Under the pieces are notes generated by a model. The model had not been told where the DNA came from. It was given only the letters and a program-made list of their open reading frames with translations, and made no database searches. This document shows, one piece after another, positions 16,223 to 25,885 of a stretch of DNA of 64,000 bases (the stretch's first letter is position 1; each line of letters starts with the position of its first letter). The position numbers and the translations under genes are program-made. Source of the DNA: Phycisphaerales bacterium (GTDB lineage: Bacteria; Planctomycetota; Phycisphaerae; UBA1845; UTPLA1); the NCBI GenBank assembly GCA_022360095.1, contig JAKSDK010000356.1, forward strand, positions 53,367 through 117,366. Direction: 5' to 3'.

Positions 16223-17242
16223 CTACACCTTAATGTTGACGATCTTCTGAATCATCGCCAGTCCCAAGAGCTGAGCTACGCCGCCCCCGATGAGCATGTA
16301 CTGTCCCATTTCGGTATCGATCAGCTTGTTTGCGTATTCCGGATTGACGACCAGTTCCATAATGAAAACAGCAATCGGCAGACCGAGCAGCACCCAACCC
16401 GACAGACGGCCTTCGGCCGTCAGGGCCTTGACCATGCCGAAGAGCTTGATGCGTTCCCGAATGACACCGCTGATGTTGTCGAGGACCTCGGCCAGGTCGC
16501 CACCCGTTTGCCGCTGGATTAATACGGCCGTCACAAAAAAGCTGACGTCCATCAAACCCACGCGTTTGGACATGTTTTTCAAGGAATCTTCGATTTTGAC
16601 GCCAAGATTTTGTTCGTGGAACACTCGAGCGAATTCAGACCTGACGGGATCAGGCAACTGCTGGCTGATCAACAGAATCGCGTTGGCCAGTGAGTGCCCC
16701 GCTCTTAGAGACTGGCTCATCAGCTCAAATACGTCGGGCAGCTGATTCATGAACTTGTTGAGCCGCATCTTTCGTTTGATGAAGATGGCCAATAGCGGAA
16801 GAAAAAGAATGCCTGCTCCGACCGAGGAACAAATCCATAATTCCAGTTTGAAAAAGTAACAAGCAACGGAGCCAAGGGCACCAAGGCCGACGAGATTGAT
16901 CAGCACCGTGGCCGCGGCCCAAGGGATATTGGCCTGGTCGAGCATTCGCTGGAGTGCGGCCATCACACTCAACTTGGACAGAGCCGTGCTGATCGCTCCG
17001 CTGATCTCTTTTCGCTGTCGAAGGATGGACGCTTTAGCGGCCCGCTCTTCCGGGGTTTCCGGGCCTGTTCCGCCGCTCTCCCGCAACCGATCCGTGACCT
17101 TTGTGGCTTCGACCTTTCGCAGGTCCTTGATCAGGCTGAAGATCGCATAGGTCAGCATCACCGATCCAATCAGCGGTAACGCGTAAAGACCGAATTGGCT
17201 CATGAAACCAGTCTCTTGAGCGGTGATCAGCATATCAAACAT
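16223..17242 (-). CDS. tadB: Tad pilus inner-membrane protein TadB
   Basis: A 339-residue GspF-family protein, partner of TadC. It has an N-terminal helix ('LYALPLIGSVMLTYAIFSLI'), a mid helix pair near residues 120-165, and the GspF domain 'FMNQLPDVFELMSQSLRAGHSLANAIL' followed by 'FARVFHEQNLGVKIEDSLKNM' and 'VLIQRQTGGDLAEVLDNISGVIRERIK', the last a conserved TadB segment. Two C-terminal helices complete it. It is 38 bases upstream of tadC and 58 bases downstream of tadA. Confidence 0.92.
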   Translation of the reverse strand: MFDMLITAQETGFMSQFGLYALPLIGSVMLTYAIFSLIKDLRKVEATKVTDRLRESGGTGPETPEERAAKASILRQRKEISGAISTALSKLSVMAALQRMLDQANIPWAAATVLINLVGLGALGSVACYFFKLELWICSSVGAGILFLPLLAIFIKRKMRLNKFMNQLPDVFELMSQSLRAGHSLANAILLISQQLPDPVRSEFARVFHEQNLGVKIEDSLKNMSKRVGLMDVSFFVTAVLIQRQTGGDLAEVLDNISGVIRERIKLFGMVKALTAEGRLSGWVLLGLPIAVFIMELVVNPEYANKLIDTEMGQYMLIGGGVAQLLGLAMIQKIVNIKV

Positions 17243-17300
17243 GGACGATCCTTAAATTGCGAAACGTCAAGTTCATCCGTTCGCAAAGGGTTCCTCGTGT

Positions 17301-18767
17301 TTATCCCGAATGCTCATCCTTTGACAACACCCGACGTTCAAACATGCTTGTGTCCAGGTTGATCCCGGAATAGCTCAATCGATCCAGGAAGCTGGGCCGC
17401 AGTCCCGTCGCAATAAACTGACCATAGGCCTTGCCGGACGAATTGATGCCCATCTGTTCAAACTTGAAGATTTCCTGGATCGTGACCGCATCACCCTCCA
17501 TGCCTTGCACTTCCGCGACGGACATGATCTTTCTCGGTCCGCCCGTTAGACGGTTGGCGTTCACGAGGATGTGAATGGCGCTGGCGAACTGCTGGCGAAT
17601 GGCCTTGATCGGCAGCTCGAAGCCAGCCATCATGACCATTGTCTCCACACGTTGGACGGCATCGCGAACGCTGTTGGCGTGGATCGTGGTCAACGAACCA
17701 TCATGGCCCGTGTTCATGGCCTGAAGCATGTCGAGCGTTTCGGGGCCACGACACTCACCGACGACGATACGGTCCGGCCGCATACGCAATGAGTTAATGA
17801 GCAGGTCGCGAATGCTGACGCGCCCCTTTCCTTCGATGTTCGGCGGTCGTGTCTCCAGGCGCACGACGTGCGGCTGTCGCAACTGAAGCTCGGCCGCGTC
17901 CTCGATCGTCACGATTCGCTCGGTGTCCGGGATAAAGGACGACAAATTGTTAAGCAACGTCGTCTTACCGGAGCCCGTGCCTCCGACGATCAGAACGTTC
18001 AAATGGGAAAGAACGCATCCACGAAGAAACTCGACCATTTCCGGGGTGACCGAATTGAATGCGACGTAATCATCCCAGGTAATCGGGTCCGTCCCGAAAC
18101 GGCGGATCGACATCGAGGGACCGTCGATTGCAAGCGGCGGAATGACCGCGTTGACACGAGATCCGTCCTTCAGCCTCGCATCGACCATGGGTGAGACTTC
18201 GTCGCATCGTCGGCCGATCGATGAAACGATTTTGTCAATGACATGCAACAAATGGGCGTCATCCTTGAAGGACACATTGGCCTTCTGAAGCGACCCCTTC
18301 CGTTCGACATACACTTGTCTGGGGCCGTTGATCAGAATGTCGCTGATGTGCGGGTCCGCCAACAGGGCTTCGAGCGGTCCCAGGCCGAACGTTTCGTTCA
18401 GAATCTCGACGACAAGTCGTTGTTTTTCCGTATAGTTCAGCAGCGCGTTTTCTTCGTCGCAGAGGGTGACGATGACCTGTCTGACTTCCTCCTTGACTTC
18501 GTCGCCCTTTCGTTTCGCGATGGCGGCGAGATCCAGCGCTTCAACGAGCTTTCGATGAATCCGTGATTTCAGGGCGTAAAACTCTTCAGACTTGTCCTCG
18601 GTCTTCTTGGGCTTAATGGGCATCGGCTTCGGCCCGCTTGCGGGCAGCTTAGCGCCCGGCGGCCCGCTCTCTGCGGCCTTGGGGGATGATTCAGGAGTCT
18701 TGTTCTCAGAATCGGCAGCAGGCTTGTTCGGCACCTTGAGGGTCGGTATTTTTGAACGACTAAACAT
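17301..18767 (-). CDS. tadA: Tad pilus assembly ATPase TadA (CpaF)
   Basis: A 488-residue secretion ATPase that powers Flp pilus polymerisation from the cytoplasmic face. The first 60 residues are a Pro/Lys-rich disordered tail. An N-terminal domain follows ('[22 protein letters not shown]'). Then comes Walker A 'GGTGSGKTT' (262-270), '[10 protein letters not shown]' as the Asp box, '[20 protein letters not shown]' as Walker B and the His box '[13 protein letters not shown]'. These are diagnostic for CpaF/TadA. The length is typical. A 211-base spacer separates it from tadZ. Confidence 0.95.
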   Translation of the reverse strand: MFSRSKIPTLKVPNKPAADSENKTPESSPKAAESGPPGAKLPASGPKPMPIKPKKTEDKSEEFYALKSRIHRKLVEALDLAAIAKRKGDEVKEEVRQVIVTLCDEENALLNYTEKQRLVVEILNETFGLGPLEALLADPHISDILINGPRQVYVERKGSLQKANVSFKDDAHLLHVIDKIVSSIGRRCDEVSPMVDARLKDGSRVNAVIPPLAIDGPSMSIRRFGTDPITWDDYVAFNSVTPEMVEFLRGCVLSHLNVLIVGGTGSGKTTLLNNLSSFIPDTERIVTIEDAAELQLRQPHVVRLETRPPNIEGKGRVSIRDLLINSLRMRPDRIVVGECRGPETLDMLQAMNTGHDGSLTTIHANSVRDAVQRVETMVMMAGFELPIKAIRQQFASAIHILVNANRLTGGPRKIMSVAEVQGMEGDAVTIQEIFKFEQMGINSSGKAYGQFIATGLRPSFLDRLSYSGINLDTSMFERRVLSKDEHSG

Positions 18768-18978
18768 GTTGAGTCTCCCTCCGTGCTGTTCTTATCGATT
18801 CCATTGCCCGTCCGTCGCTCTGTTCAATGGGCCGCGGATGTTCCACCATTCGGCGGCCGCGCTCAGAGGCCGCTATCTCGTTTGTGACCGTAACTTCATC
18901 GGTTTTCAAGGATCGCAAGTTTGGCCCCACCTTGGAAAGGCCGTCGAAACTTGGCGACGGCCAGTCGGAAAAACCGTT

Positions 18979-20250
18979 TCATGACTGAACAGCCGGTGTC
19001 GTGCCGGTTGACGCGTCCACGGTCTTTTCCTCCTTCATTCCCGGTCCTTTGCGGAAAAACCTGCCAAGCAGCCCTCCCTTCCTCGAGGACTCTTCCATGG
19101 TTTCCGGACTGTGGATCATCTTGGCAAGATTCTGGATTTCCTGGCGAATTTTGGCCCGCTCGTTATACACTTTCAAAGGTTGTCCGATATTGATGCTTGC
19201 GCTGACGTTTTTCCAATCATCCGAAAGCGCGGCAAAGACCTTTCGGTCCAGGATCGTCTCAACCTGTTCGACCTCCAGATGTGCCGAATCCCGCCCAAGA
19301 CGATTGCAGATCAGTAATATGCGATCCGTGTTGAATCCTTGAACGCCGATTTCCTGAATCATTCGATCCGTGTTGCGGACGCTGGTGACCAACAATTGCA
19401 AGACCATGAAGTTGTAGTCCGCCGCATCCAACACGCTTCGACCACCAGGGTCATGCCGGGTGGGACCGTCCACGACAACATAGGCGCACATCTCCTGCAG
19501 GCTGGTCAGCACACTGGCGCAGTGGGCCGCCGTAATCATCTCGGCCTGGGCGAAGGAATGCGGACGCCTGAGGACGTAGACGCCGGACTCATGCTTGATC
19601 AGCGCCTTCATGATCATCTGCGGGTCCAGTTCCTCCTGTGTCGAACAAAGGTCGGCAACGGTATGCTGTCCATGGACGTCCAGCAGCGTCGCCACATGCC
19701 CAAAGCGAAAATCGAGATCGACGATCGCCACCATCTGCTCGGGCGCCAGACTCGCCAGTTCAACGGCAAGATTGGTCGCCAACGTCGTGCAACCCACTCC
19801 GCCGGCACTGCCCATCACTGAAATCAGCTTGCCGGGCTCCTTCGTGGTGGTCTGGGTGCTGGCGACCCTTGACACAGCCTGCTCCAACTCCTCGACGTTG
19901 AGCGGCTTGACGAGATACTCTTTGATGCCCGCCTTCATGGCCTGAAGGATGACGTCGCCTTCCTTTTGCTTGCTGAGCGCGAAGATGGGCAGATCGGGCT
20001 GTGTTTCTCGAAGCTGTCTCAGGCATTCGATCACCATCGGGGCGCCGGGGTCCAGGTCCGCGAGGAGTAGATCGCAGGGAAACTGGACCGCCGCCTGCGA
20101 AAGCAGGCTAGGCTCGTCAAGCTCGGCGACGATTCGCAAATGCGGCAGCGTCGTGATGCTGCGGCGCAGTTTGGGCGCATTGGCTTCATCCGCAGTAAAG
20201 AGAATGATGCGTGCAGTTTGCGCCATGGGCTGCCTAAATGCCGCTTCCAC
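18979..20250 (-). CDS. tadZ: Pilus localisation protein TadZ/CpaE (receiver-like plus MinD-like ATPase)
   Basis: A 423-residue protein. Residues 13-130 form an atypical receiver domain ('RIILFTADE', 'DLLLADLDPGAP', 'GIKEYLVKPLNVEEL'). Residues 142 onward are a MinD/ParA-like ATPase with deviant P-loop 'GSAGGVGCTT' (147-156), a switch 'AIVDLDFRFGHVATLLD' and a late 'ICNRLGR'. TadZ places the pilus machinery at the cell pole in other bacteria. The start is GTG 20250; ATG 20226 (eight codons later) is a credible alternative. The C-terminus is Lys/Glu-rich. Confidence 0.9.
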   Translation of the reverse strand: MEAAFRQPMAQTARIILFTADEANAPKLRRSITTLPHLRIVAELDEPSLLSQAAVQFPCDLLLADLDPGAPMVIECLRQLRETQPDLPIFALSKQKEGDVILQAMKAGIKEYLVKPLNVEELEQAVSRVASTQTTTKEPGKLISVMGSAGGVGCTTLATNLAVELASLAPEQMVAIVDLDFRFGHVATLLDVHGQHTVADLCSTQEELDPQMIMKALIKHESGVYVLRRPHSFAQAEMITAAHCASVLTSLQEMCAYVVVDGPTRHDPGGRSVLDAADYNFMVLQLLVTSVRNTDRMIQEIGVQGFNTDRILLICNRLGRDSAHLEVEQVETILDRKVFAALSDDWKNVSASINIGQPLKVYNERAKIRQEIQNLAKMIHSPETMEESSRKGGLLGRFFRKGPGMKEEKTVDASTGTTPAVQS

Positions 20251-20280
20251 CTAAGGGACAGACGACTCCATTGTTTGTTC

Positions 20281-20300
20281 CGGGAGGCTTCGCCCCTCCG
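20281..20300 (-). other. Hairpin between tadG-like gene and tadZ
   Basis: An inverted repeat, CGGAGGGGCGAAGCCTCCCG on the transcribed strand, can form a GC-rich stem with a short loop. There is no T-run after it, so it is not a classic terminator. It may tune expression between the two pilus genes. Confidence 0.3.
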
Positions 20301-20407
20301 ATATCCTTATCGGCCGCGAAGTTCGCCCTCTTCAGATCGGGATCGACAAAACTGAATGCCGAAACCGACGGTTCAATCTCCTATTTGTCTATCGGTCGCC
20401 AGGGTGA

Positions 20408-22456
20408 TTACTGAATCAACCGTACGGTCCGTTTCCCTCCCAAGGTCTGAAAAATCTCTCGGAGCTGGTTGACATAGAGCGGAAGGCCTTGGTTAGACGG
20501 ATCGGGATGGTTATCGGCAAAATAGTAGTGGCCGGGGGTCGTTGCAATGTCCGTGCAAAGGTCCGCGTTTACGTCGCCGCCGACGCCAATCGAGTAGATC
20601 GTGATTCCCATGGCTTTTGCGAGATCAGCCCGATCCTGAACCCAGGTGATGGCTCCCGGATGGTTGTTGCCCACATAAACGTTGCTTTCGTCAACGTTGG
20701 GTTTGCCATCGGTCAACAGGATGATCACTTTCGCGGCGGCCGTCCGTGCGCGGTCACTACTTAGCTCATTGATGGCTTCGTTCAAGCCGGCGCCGATGTT
20801 GGTCAGCGAGGTTTCGTGGCCGGCCTGGCGGGCGTAGAGCGTATCCGGGATTTCCTGCAGCACTTCGGAGAGCGTTTGGCCGGGCCCCGGAATGGTCAGG
20901 TTCATTTCATGACTGCCGTACTGGCCGAACGTTTCGAGTGACACGAAATCTCGAGTCTGCAGCGAAACAATCTCGGTGATCATCGTTTGGACCGCTCCTT
21001 TGACCGAGTGCAGCGGCTCCTCGGGAGTGTTTACGAGTTCCGGCGTGTAGCTGTGCTTGGCTCGCTTTTCCAGCAGATAGTTAACGAAGGTCTTAATTCC
21101 ATAACGATACTTGAAATCGGAGTTCGTTCTCTTCATCTTGGAGGAATTCGATCTCACGTAATTGATGTAATCATTCCAACTGCCCGACTGGAAGGGATAA
21201 GACGACTGCTGAACCAACTCAAAACTGTCTATGACATCGTCGCCGTTGCCGCTTACAAAGGTTGATAGAGAGGAGCCTTGGCTGGAAAAGTGCAGCGATG
21301 AACCGTTGCCGGCCAACGTGTTATGCCCGGAGTCGTCGTCGTCGTCGTCTGATTCGGAGCCGAGTAAAGTCATCGCCTGGCCGGAGTCGCTTGCCGTCGG
21401 GTTGGCGGAATACTTCGCTTCATCTCCTTTTCCGCTCGACCATCCTGCCAAGCCCAACAGCACTCTTACGCGGTTTCGGTAGAGCGTGGAGTTGTTATCG
21501 TACTGCCCGCTCAGCAAGACGCTTCGCTCAGCCTCGGTGTACCCCGATTCGGCGAGGTTCGAGATGACGTCTGGGTCGGAACAGGTGTTCCCCTTCGGAA
21601 TGTGGTAGAGCCCCGGGTCACCCACCGGGTCATATTCATCAAGAATGATCGGATTGCCGAATCCGGTCATCCAACCCCATCGCGGTCCCGCGGCATCAGG
21701 AGCGCCACCGGCGACTTGGGGTTGTCCGTCGCCGGTTGCGGGCTGATCGTCACCGGCGCCTGGGGCGCCCGGCGCGGGAGGATTCTGCCCGTTCTGGATG
21801 CCCGCGACGCCCTTGTTGATTGGCAGCGCGCCCCAAATATCCTTCATGTTGATCTGCACACCGTCCCGCATGCCTTCGGTTTCGGAATAGAACTGTTGAT
21901 AGTGTTGCAGTTCGCTGTCATCGTTCATGGAGCCGGAAAGGTCGATGACCAGCGCGATGTCTCGTGGAACGAGCATGGCCGTGGCACTGGCCTGCATCCT
22001 TGCGCCCGTCACACCAAGGGCTTTGGCGAACATCAGCGTCACTGGACCATCGGTGGCGGCCTGATCACGTCGAAGCGTGACTCGAACGGCATCGTACGGC
22101 TGTTGATTCGGCAGGAAATCAAACTTGTCGTTGTCCTTCAAGAGCGCGTGCCCGAAGACCAGATCGGTCTCTACGAGATCGGCGCCCTGTCCCATGATAT
22201 TGTTGAGATTGGAGAACTTCGAAGCCTCATCCTTGGCCAGCACCAAAGCATTATCCAACACGCTGAGTTGTGAGGCGGCTGCCAGTGCGGCCGAGTCGGC
22301 AGCACTTTGCAGTTCTTGTCGGGCGCTGTACATCAAACCTGTGTCGATGGCGAGCGCCGCCATTCCAATTCCCACCATGCCGCCGAAGACAACGGTTTGA
22401 ACCATCACCGCCGCACGACGCCCGTACGGATCTTGTGCTCTGATTTTGGAATGCAT
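20408..22456 (-). CDS. tadG: TadG-like Flp pilus protein with von Willebrand A domain
   Basis: A 682-residue protein. Its N-terminus is the TadE/TadG-like segment: a membrane helix ('VVFGGMVGIGMAALAIDTG', about 22-40) followed by 'LMYSARQELQSAADSAALAAA', the conserved pseudopilin-type helix. A VWA domain begins near 165 with the MIDAS 'DLSGS' (172-176) and includes 'KVIILLTDGKP' later. Between them lie a long Gly/Ala/Pro/Gln-rich insert and an Asp run followed by Ser/Gly-rich DNA around 21310-21360. It is anchored with the VWA domain outside. The metal-binding site suggests adhesion or protein binding at the pilus base. Confidence 0.88.
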   Translation of the reverse strand: MHSKIRAQDPYGRRAAVMVQTVVFGGMVGIGMAALAIDTGLMYSARQELQSAADSAALAAASQLSVLDNALVLAKDEASKFSNLNNIMGQGADLVETDLVFGHALLKDNDKFDFLPNQQPYDAVRVTLRRDQAATDGPVTLMFAKALGVTGARMQASATAMLVPRDIALVIDLSGSMNDDSELQHYQQFYSETEGMRDGVQINMKDIWGALPINKGVAGIQNGQNPPAPGAPGAGDDQPATGDGQPQVAGGAPDAAGPRWGWMTGFGNPIILDEYDPVGDPGLYHIPKGNTCSDPDVISNLAESGYTEAERSVLLSGQYDNNSTLYRNRVRVLLGLAGWSSGKGDEAKYSANPTASDSGQAMTLLGSESDDDDDDSGHNTLAGNGSSLHFSSQGSSLSTFVSGNGDDVIDSFELVQQSSYPFQSGSWNDYINYVRSNSSKMKRTNSDFKYRYGIKTFVNYLLEKRAKHSYTPELVNTPEEPLHSVKGAVQTMITEIVSLQTRDFVSLETFGQYGSHEMNLTIPGPGQTLSEVLQEIPDTLYARQAGHETSLTNIGAGLNEAINELSSDRARTAAAKVIILLTDGKPNVDESNVYVGNNHPGAITWVQDRADLAKAMGITIYSIGVGGDVNADLCTDIATTPGHYYFADNHPDPSNQGLPLYVNQLREIFQTLGGKRTVRLIQ

Positions 22457-22713
22457 GTTTAGTCCCTTCCCGCTGGTCGGAGTTTTCCGCTAGGGCGGTT
22501 CGCCGCCCGTGGACACGCAACGATATGAGTGTTTAGACCGCAGCTACTCAATACGGCGTGCGGTTCAGGATGTGGCTGCCTTGGTGCACGATGGAGAGCC
22601 GGCTTTGGATAAGCCGTTCTTTAACGCCCCAAATGCGACGGTCTGCACCGGCGGTCGGCCGGTGGTGACACCGTTGGGACGCCGGCGTCACGGTGCGTTC
22701 GTTCAATTCTGAA

Positions 22714-24417
22714 TCACTTCTTCTTAAACTCCGCCATCCCCCAGGGCCCGTGAATTGCGAGCGGTGAGGATGACTTCGTCGCGCTTCCAGGCCGCGTTTT
22801 TGCCACATATGCATCACGAGGCACACGCGTGGACTCTGATCGCGACTTGGGGGTTCCTTCGAGTTTTTGCAGCGTGAACAACTCGAAGTCATTGGGCTCG
22901 GTCATCAGGCTGCCGGGTGGCGGCGGAACCTGATGGGGGTCGAGAGGCTCGACCAGTTGCGGCGTGACGAGCACGACCAATTCGGTTTTCTCTCGCTCGT
23001 AACTGGTGGAACTGAACAGTGTGCCGAGCACCGGAATATCGCCTAATCCAGGGACCTTTGAAGCCGCGGCACGAACGGCGTCGCTCAAAAGCCCGGCAAT
23101 GGCAAAGGTCTGGCCGTTGCCGCACTCGACGGTCGATTCCACTCTTCTCGTCGTGAAGGTGAACAATGGAAATGAACCGGCGACTTGCTGCGTGGGAACG
23201 GCCTCGCTGACCTCGGTCATCACATGCAGTCGCACGAGCTGGCCGCCGAGGACCGTCGGCGTGAAGCCGAGCCGGACACCGAACTCCCTGTACTCCACGG
23301 TGACGGCGCCTGCCGTGGCGCCACCCTGAGTGACCGGGATCGGCACTTCTCCCCCTGCGAGAAAAGTCGCGGTTTGCCCGCTGATGGCCACGAGGTTGGG
23401 TTCGGCAAGGACCCGAGTCAGTCCGTTCTCACGCAATGCGTTGACGAACAGTTGGAACTCCGCCCTCGGAAAACCGAACGTGAGATTGGTATTGATCCCG
23501 TTCGACACGGGCGCCATTGAAAAAGTCTGCTGATCGGTCAGGACGTTCGCGACGCCGGAACTTCCAAAAACCGTCGGGTTTAGCTGAGCCACGTTGTTTG
23601 CGAAGAAGAAATCCCGCGAAACGTTGGATCCGCCGATGGACCAGTTTACGCCGAGTTGCCGGATGGCTTCCTTGTTCACTTCAGCGACAACGACGCGCAA
23701 CATGGTCTGATGTACACCGGCGACGGTAAGATTGCTTCTGCTCTCACCGCCCTGAACAAGATTGGCCATGTCGGTGATCTGTTGAGCCAATTCGGCATCG
23801 GGAACGGTGCCGCTGAGGAAGATCACACCGTTCACACTACGAGTCTCGACACTTGCAGTCGGCGCGACCGACTTAATAAAGGAATTGAGCAGGCTGAGAT
23901 CGAGTTCGACATTGACCTGAAAGGCGCGTTGCTCCTGTCCGATCCTCAGGAGCAAACGCGTCGATCCAAAGCTTTTGCCGGTCACCACGAGCCGTCTCGG
24001 GGAGGTCAAATAAACATCGGCCACAGACGGATCGGCCACTTCGACGGCGTCGGCTTTGGAGTTTAGGTTGATGACGGCGGATGAGTTGCGCGCGACATGA
24101 ATGTTCCCCGTTTGGTCTTGATCCATGACGATGGATTGAATAATGGAGCGGTCAGCTTTTCGAACCGGAGTCCGGTCCGATGATCCCTCCGCGTGATTCG
24201 TGAGCGCCGGCGCGGCCGCGGTCACGGATCGCGTCATCTTCGATGCATTCAGGTCTCCGGATTCGGCAAGTCCGTCGGCCGAGAACAAAACCAGGAACAG
24301 CACGCATGTGAATTGCAGAGCCTTTAATTTTCGGGTTGTCATCGTGGCGCTCTGGTGCGCCGAGCTTCTTCTCCTGGATGAATTTGCATGCGAAACGCGA
24401 TCCTGCGAAAGAATCAT
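22714..24417 (-). CDS. cpaC: Outer-membrane secretin of the Tad system (RcpA/CpaC)
   Basis: A 567-residue secretin that forms the outer-membrane pore for the pilus. A signal peptide lies at about residues 28-50 ('LKALQFTCVLFLVLFSADGLA'-like region), so ATG 24342 is a possible start; ATG 24417 overlaps the cpaB stop by ATGA. The pilus-secretin N-domain is 'VEVADPSVADVYLTSPRRL' with 'GKSFGSTRLLL'. A BON-like segment follows, then the secretin core: 'LTRVLAEPNLVAISGQTATFLAGGE', 'FGVRLGFTPTVL' and 'GLLSDAVR...VPGLGDIPVLGTLF'. A 257-base gap follows before tadG. Confidence 0.93.
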   Translation of the reverse strand: MILSQDRVSHANSSRRRSSAHQSATMTTRKLKALQFTCVLFLVLFSADGLAESGDLNASKMTRSVTAAAPALTNHAEGSSDRTPVRKADRSIIQSIVMDQDQTGNIHVARNSSAVINLNSKADAVEVADPSVADVYLTSPRRLVVTGKSFGSTRLLLRIGQEQRAFQVNVELDLSLLNSFIKSVAPTASVETRSVNGVIFLSGTVPDAELAQQITDMANLVQGGESRSNLTVAGVHQTMLRVVVAEVNKEAIRQLGVNWSIGGSNVSRDFFFANNVAQLNPTVFGSSGVANVLTDQQTFSMAPVSNGINTNLTFGFPRAEFQLFVNALRENGLTRVLAEPNLVAISGQTATFLAGGEVPIPVTQGGATAGAVTVEYREFGVRLGFTPTVLGGQLVRLHVMTEVSEAVPTQQVAGSFPLFTFTTRRVESTVECGNGQTFAIAGLLSDAVRAAASKVPGLGDIPVLGTLFSSTSYEREKTELVVLVTPQLVEPLDPHQVPPPPGSLMTEPNDFELFTLQKLEGTPKSRSESTRVPRDAYVAKTRPGSATKSSSPLAIHGPWGMAEFKKK

Positions 24418-25355
24418 TCATCAACCTCATCGTCTTCGTCAAGAAGGTCTTCATCGTCGTCTTCGAACTCATCGTCGTCCGAAGCTGCGCCTGGATGCCA
24501 ACTTTGCCCGGCGAACCTTCGCACGCCGCCGTACTGATCAAAGACAAGGCGTTCGACCGAAGGGCCTCGTCGAAGTTCGACGGTGTGTAAATCGCCCATC
24601 ACGGGCTTCTTTATTTTCACTTTCGGTTCAGGCTTGGGTTCCGGCTTGGGCTCTTCCTTGCGTTCCATGGAACTGAAGAATCGCTTCAAAAACCCCTCAC
24701 CGGGATCATCGGAATGGCCGCGCATCGCGAGACGGATTTTACCCTTGCCTCCGCCGCCGGCGGCATTCAACGTCTGTACCTGTTCCGGCGTGAGAAACAG
24801 CGTCACCGACTTGGAGACCCGCACGGTCTTTCCGTCGGGTCCGGTTCGACTGAGCGACTGTCCCACTGCGCCAACCTCGACGTTTTCTAGAATCAACTTG
24901 CTTTGGGCGGCAGTCCGGCCGTAGACAACCGACACATCCACTCGGCTTCCCGGCGTAATGAAGCCAGCCACGGCCGACTCCTCATTGACGCTCACACTCA
25001 CGGCCCGATGGCCCGGAGGGATTTTGGCGCCCAAGCCCGGCTCGGCGCCCGGAGGAGCGAGCATGGCCTTCGTGATGGGAATGCCGGCGGCGATCGGCAT
25101 TTTGGTGACGCGACCAACGAGTGCCTTTTTGTCTATAAAGGAATCGGTCGGCACGAGGCTCGTCGGCACTTCTCTCATGGAGATCATCGATTCGGTGATG
25201 GCCGAAGCGACTTCAATGGGCGAGGCCGTGACAAAGACGCCCTTGCGATCTTCCTGCGAGCCCTTCGCCTTTCTCACCATGTCGATGCCCATCTTGATGG
25301 CGAAAAAGCCGACACAGAGTCCGATGATCAATGGTACGATTGTTTTCAGTTTCAT
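24414..25355 (-). CDS. cpaB: Flp pilus assembly protein CpaB (RcpC) with acidic tail
   Basis: A 313-residue periplasmic protein anchored by an N-terminal helix ('IVPLIIGLCVGFFAIKMGI'). The start is ATG 25355; a TTG 15 bases upstream is in frame but lies in the G-rich ribosome-site region. The SAF-type domain is visible: 'DKKALVGRVTKMPIAAGIPITKAML', 'GHRAVSVSVNEESAVAGFITPGSRVDV' and a later 'VTLFLTPEQVQTLNAA'. The last 23 residues are almost all Asp/Glu, which is unusual for CpaB and could bind calcium or basic partners. A Lys/Pro/Glu-repeat linker (KPEPKPEPKVKIKKP) precedes the final domain. Confidence 0.9.
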   Translation of the reverse strand: MKLKTIVPLIIGLCVGFFAIKMGIDMVRKAKGSQEDRKGVFVTASPIEVASAITESMISMREVPTSLVPTDSFIDKKALVGRVTKMPIAAGIPITKAMLAPPGAEPGLGAKIPPGHRAVSVSVNEESAVAGFITPGSRVDVSVVYGRTAAQSKLILENVEVGAVGQSLSRTGPDGKTVRVSKSVTLFLTPEQVQTLNAAGGGGKGKIRLAMRGHSDDPGEGFLKRFFSSMERKEEPKPEPKPEPKVKIKKPVMGDLHTVELRRGPSVERLVFDQYGGVRRFAGQSWHPGAASDDDEFEDDDEDLLDEDDEVDE

Positions 25356-25465
25356 TGGTGCGCCCCCCAATTCATCAAATAACTTTCAATGGTCATGTTC
25401 CCAACCAGCCCGGTTGCGGTTTGGCAACCGGGCTGAACTCGGGACGAACGCCTGAATTCAGGCGA

Positions 25466-25885
25466 TTAGCTGCCGTCGTCCACGCCTTCTCGTCGCATGG
25501 TCGTCGTGGACGAGATGTCAAAGGACCCCCCGCCGAACAGGTTTCCGGTGAACGTGACGCGATCCAACGGAATGGTCACCTTCACCCAAACTTCAAGATC
25601 GGTGGGACCAAGCGTGTCGATGTTACTCGTCGTGGTATAGCCACTCAGATTCGCGGCTCCCATGGCGGCGTCGACGGCCGTATTCACATCGGCCAGGGTT
25701 CCGCCCGGAAGCGCGGCTGCGCGTGCGCCCTCTCGCGAGGACATGGTGACAGTCTGTCGCACCATGAACGCGTACCCCACTTCCATCATGCCCAGCATTC
25801 CCAAAATGAGAATGGGTGCGATCACGGCCGTTTCGACGACGGCCGCACCACGACGTTTGTTTCCGTTTCGTCTTATTTGTTTCAT
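25466..25885 (-). CDS. tadE: TadE-like minor pseudopilin
   Basis: A 139-residue TadE family protein. The start is ATG 25885 because it overlaps the prepilin peptidase stop as ATGA (25882-25885). The basic leader 'MKQIRRNGNKRRGAAVVE' is followed by a hydrophobic helix ('TAVIAPILILGMLGMMEVGYAF') and then 'TVTMSSREGARAAALPGG', the conserved TadE segment. The E after 'GAAVV' matches the pseudopilin Glu+5 type processing site. The mature domain is short and beta-rich. It is expected to be cleaved by the adjacent CpaA and to act in pilus initiation. Confidence 0.9.
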   Translation of the reverse strand: MKQIRRNGNKRRGAAVVETAVIAPILILGMLGMMEVGYAFMVRQTVTMSSREGARAAALPGGTLADVNTAVDAAMGAANLSGYTTTSNIDTLGPTDLEVWVKVTIPLDRVTFTGNLFGGGSFDISSTTTMRREGVDDGS

